From Bacteroidota bacterium (GTDB lineage Bacteria > Bacteroidota > Ignavibacteria > SZUA-365 > JAADGX01), in NCBI GenBank assembly GCA_027021285.1, contig JALUUP010000429.1:1-7732 (forward strand): a stretch of 7,732 bases of DNA, given 5' to 3'. Positions 6,601 to 7,732 of the stretch are shown here, piece after piece. Numbering within the stretch: the stretch's first letter is position 1; each line of letters begins with the position of its first letter. Made by a program: the position numbers and the translations under genes. Under the pieces are notes generated by a model. That model did no database searches. It had not been told where the DNA came from and worked only from the letters and a program-made list of their open reading frames with translations.

Positions 6601-7732
6601 TGATCCCGGTCCAGGGCGTGTCGGTCGCCGATCCGACGACGCAAAGAGCTTCGCCGCCCGATCTCGGTCCGGGCGAGGAGACACGGATCACCTGGACCCT
6701 CCGCCCGCGCCCGCGTTCCAGCGGCGGAACGCTCTCGTTCACCCTCCTGGTCAACAGTTCGGACACGAGACAGACCCAGTGTTCCCTGCCTGTTTACGTA
6801 CCCGCGTTGCCTGCCTCGAAGTTGAGCCTCGACTGCGCTGCTCCCGACACGATCGCTTTCGATCACGCGCGGGGAGTTTACGATCCAAACCCGTTCACGG
6901 TCTCCGTCCGGGTGCGTAACCTTTCGGTCACAACGGCCCGGGCGGTTGCCGTTTCCTGCGCCGTTGGTCCCGGCCTTGCCCTCGCGGACGGTGAACTGCA
7001 AACGAAACCGGTTATTCCATCGGTTCTGGCCACGGGCGAAGAAGGAGAAACGTCGTTCGAAGTGTACGCGCTGCGAAAGGATTCCACGGAAGAGCGCTGG
7101 ATCCGTTTCTTCGGCCGGGCCTACAACGCTCCGGAAGTCGAATGCCGCGCCGCGACCGTGGTCGTTGGCGCGCCGCGGACAGCGGTGCTGAGCCTGCCGG
7201 AAAACGTCCTCATCGGTTACGAGCAAAAAGTCCCGGTTCCCGTTTTCATCGATAACACGGCGGGGAAAGACATCACCAGCTTCGACATCAGGTTGGCGTT
7301 CGATCCCGCTGCGATCGGCTTCGTGGATGCGTTCACCACCGGCACGCTTTCCGACAAATGGCTGAACATGCGCTGGCGAAACGCCGGTGAAGGCCTGGTG
7401 GACATCTCCGCGTCCTCCTCGGTTCCCCTGCAGGGCAGCGGGCCCCTGTTGTACATAACATTCGAAGGACGCTACGCGGGCGAAGAGAACACTCTCTCCG
7501 TTAAACAAACGCCCGTTCAATTCCGCCGCGCGGAACTCGCGGAAGGACAGGTCAGGACAACGACCGTGGATGGAACGATTACGACCACCGGCGTCTGCCT
7601 CGTTCCCTTACAGGGCGGAAGCGCGCTCCTGCAGAACCGGCCGAACCCGTTCAACCCGTCCACCACCATCCCCTTCGTTATCACCCTGCCGGGACACGTC
7701 ACGCTGAAAATCTACGACCGCCTGGGGCGCCT
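3630..7732 (+). CDS. Giant exported VWA / cohesin-like / repeat surface protein, partial (C-terminus beyond right edge)
   Basis: The frame runs without a stop for 1367 codons to the window edge. Residues 1-32 are a signal peptide (hydrophobic 11-30, A-G-A at 30-32). Residues about 45-90 (FTIFENGELMRII) resemble the short strand region that precedes VWA in many bacterial proteins. Residues 97-280 are a VWA domain with a complete MIDAS metal site: D106-x-S108-x-S110, T176 and D204 (LTDGEH); VWA domains usually bind protein ligands through this ion. Residues 328-458 are cohesin-like (DTFQVPVFLEN, FDALVRFD, VRVSADG, DGIIDI). Six cysteine-bracketed modules open at C469, C588, C707, C831, C950 and C1069. 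A second cohesin-like domain covers 1185-1319 (VPVPVFIDN, FDIRLAFDP, VDISAS, VDGTIT). From 1336, NRPNPFNPSTTIPF and KIYDRLGR start a type IX/FlgD-like C-terminal domain that must finish just past the edge. No catalytic domain is seen. Surface adhesion or ligand binding is inferred. Confidence 0.92.
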   Translation, partial: MSMFLHVRRYTVFVGLLGLFSFGALFPGSAGAQVDSTLELRFKRVDPSQYPLIRCYIQLRLGQRLRYDITKGNFTIFENGELMRIIRLTCPDPQEIDPISVALVLDRSWSMKSLGRMDSARSALHTFIDLLSCYPKGCDEAALISFARDATVDQPFTSDKAALHRAIDNVKFGSYTNVWDAVLLAVQLTAQRSSKLKAIIVLTDGEHNVVPIDAKKSAALSAARAAGIPIFTIGLQLRRPRARADLRELADATNGKFFDAVSPADLLEIYLKISEILNQDELDCILEYETYPCQDGTMRRVKIIADAFGRIDSAFQTYFAPADSGTYTSIGLRLPSMQVSGRDTFQVPVFLENFIPDTAFKGFDALVRFDRTKLELLGVSVAGTISEGLNVTTRDVPEGVRVSADGFLTPMPNSGILFNLRFTARDFPDDLQAVVSIGELTFRNRCLKPFPKDGIIDILSRRTAFSLVCSVPDSIHWDAGAGAFVPNPFQVSVNVTNTGPREFGHVRAILRLSTGATIEGTRSDTLELTPSILTRNQGGTAAWTVRVLPTAPDTLSGCVIVQTDRTPDDTCCFRIPAPRRGPVLNLLCSAPDTIFYTGDGYTPRPIPVSITVVNTGDTPAYPVNVSLSQTEFLRLGRQERSFKPVEPSRLNPGDTGRAVFFLRATGRLQPGVDTIRMVVTAQGYGPLHCERIVVIMPAFLPELAVTCTMPDTIRFNNITGKYEPDPFAFTARIVNTGSIPVTEVRAVFSYHAGLTLDSGETPVKAIPGGTLLPGGRADLAWMVRAVPHSQPSLDTGSVFVSGKGGIGEAFAECSATTNVGVQRLPVLSIRCSAPDSLQYVDSVYAPDPFRYTVTVTNTGSVPAFDVSGIVLLPPDILLARGEQTKQSAASNPLMPGASATFGWNLSPRDRASGGRVGICAQVSTRNLEATTCCDSVYIPPVSKAFLALECSSLDSVSADLDNNRYVPESFPVVARIRNTGNRTARNVSATLIPVQGVSVADPTTQRASPPDLGPGEETRITWTLRPRPRSSGGTLSFTLLVNSSDTRQTQCSLPVYVPALPASKLSLDCAAPDTIAFDHARGVYDPNPFTVSVRVRNLSVTTARAVAVSCAVGPGLALADGELQTKPVIPSVLATGEEGETSFEVYALRKDSTEERWIRFFGRAYNAPEVECRAATVVVGAPRTAVLSLPENVLIGYEQKVPVPVFIDNTAGKDITSFDIRLAFDPAAIGFVDAFTTGTLSDKWLNMRWRNAGEGLVDISASSSVPLQGSGPLLYITFEGRYAGEENTLSVKQTPVQFRRAELAEGQVRTTTVDGTITTTGVCLVPLQGGSALLQNRPNPFNPSTTIPFVITLPGHVTLKIYDRLGR
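3918..4469 (+). other. VWA domain with intact MIDAS (within the 1367+-residue protein)
   Basis: Residues 97-280 show the alternating strand/helix pattern of the Rossmann-like VWA fold: ISVALVLD strand, DxSxS at 106-110, helix with FIDLL, AALISFARDA strand, T176 in GSYTNVWDA, KAIIVLTDG strand with D204, IPIFTIGL strand, then ELADATNGKFFDAVSPADL, a common VWA C-terminal signature. All MIDAS residues are present, so metal-dependent ligand binding is plausible. Confidence 0.88.
4611..5003 (+). other. Cohesin-like domain 1
   Basis: Residues 328-458 follow the cohesin / carbohydrate-binding-module-like jelly-roll order: a strand with DTFQVPVFLEN, GFDALVRFDRTKLELLGV, VRVSADGF, GILFNLRFTA, LTFRNR and a closing DGIIDI. 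Cohesins bind dockerins in cellulosomes, but related domains occur widely in unrelated secreted proteins. No dockerin is visible in the window, so the partner is unknown. Confidence 0.6.
5028..7172 (+). repeat. Six tandem ~119-residue cysteine-bracketed modules (protein-level repeat)
   Basis: Opening cysteines are residues 469, 588, 707, 831, 950 and 1069, so pitches are 119, 119, 124, 119 and 119. Closing cysteines are about 101-106 residues later (571/572, 689, 813, 932/933, 1051, 1172). Approximate copy limits are 5028-5360, 5385-5720, 5742-6089, 6114-6452, 6471-6809 and 6828-7172. The shared core is C-(S/A/T)-x-P-D-(T/S)-(I/L), then Y-x-P-(N/D)-PF, a V.V.NTG strand, a proline/glycine turn, W.(V/L)R, and the closing Cys. 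Copy 2 has YTPRPI and copy 5 YVPESF in place of PNPF. The opening and closing Cys could form one disulfide per module. Confidence 0.85.
7182..7586 (+). other. Cohesin-like domain 2
   Basis: Residues 1185-1319 repeat the order seen in the first cohesin-like domain: QKVPVPVFIDN, FDIRLAFDPAAIGFVDA, GTL, VDISASSS, LLYITFEGR and VDGTIT. It lies between the last cysteine-bracketed module and the C-terminal domain. Confidence 0.62.
7623..7732 (+). other. Start of C-terminal sorting / FlgD Ig-like domain
   Basis: Residues 1332-1367 read LLQNRPNPFNPSTTIPF, then a strand and KIYDRLGR, the first half of the type IX sorting/FlgD Ig-like module seen complete in the upstream gene. About 50 further residues and a stop are expected beyond the right edge. 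Confidence 0.75.

Noticed and set aside
5339..6919. A 526-codon plus-strand open frame in another phase inside the large VWA gene
   Set aside because: It is Arg/His/Pro-rich and featureless, while the frame from 3630 gives six regular modules over the same bases.
6345..7520. A 391-codon minus-strand open frame opposite the last modules and second cohesin-like domain
   Set aside because: Composition is that of a shadow frame (Arg/Gly/Asp-rich), with no recognisable motif or ribosome binding site.

Overview
The window looks like a piece of a fairly GC-rich genome from the Bacteroidota/Chlorobiota (FCB) side of the tree. The main reason is that both large proteins are exported and carry (or begin to carry) a C-terminal PNPF...YD.LGR module of the type IX secretion sorting-domain / FlgD-Ig-like kind. 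Weak ribosome binding sites and a promoter that also fits the Bacteroidota -33/-7 pattern agree with this. Placement below that level (for example a Kapabacteria- or Ignavibacteria-like lineage) is a guess; no RNA or housekeeping gene is present to settle it.

Layout. Bases 1-435 (minus strand) hold the N-terminal 145 residues of a Rieske iron-sulfur protein that runs off the left edge. A 187-base divergent intergenic region (436-622) follows. Bases 623-3313 (plus) encode a complete 896-residue exported modular protein: signal peptide, three ~120-residue cysteine-bracketed modules, a Kre9/KNH-like beta-sandwich, three BACON-like domains and a C-terminal sorting domain. A 316-base intergenic region (3314-3629) has a 14-bp tandem array starting at the stop codon, a small hairpin, a 12-bp tandem duplication and a good promoter. 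Bases 3630-7732 (plus) are one uninterrupted frame of at least 1367 residues, open at the right edge: signal peptide, von Willebrand factor A (VWA) domain with a complete metal-binding site, a cohesin-like domain, six more copies of the cysteine-bracketed module at a near-constant 119-residue pitch, a second cohesin-like domain, and the start of a C-terminal sorting domain.

The two plus-strand genes are neighbours sharing the same repeated module in different domain settings. They look like large surface or secreted adhesion/binding proteins, probably exported by Sec and then by type IX secretion. The Rieske gene is divergently transcribed and nothing visible links it to them functionally. 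The most interesting item is the nine-copy ~119-residue module (three copies in one protein, six in the other), which I cannot assign firmly to a named family.
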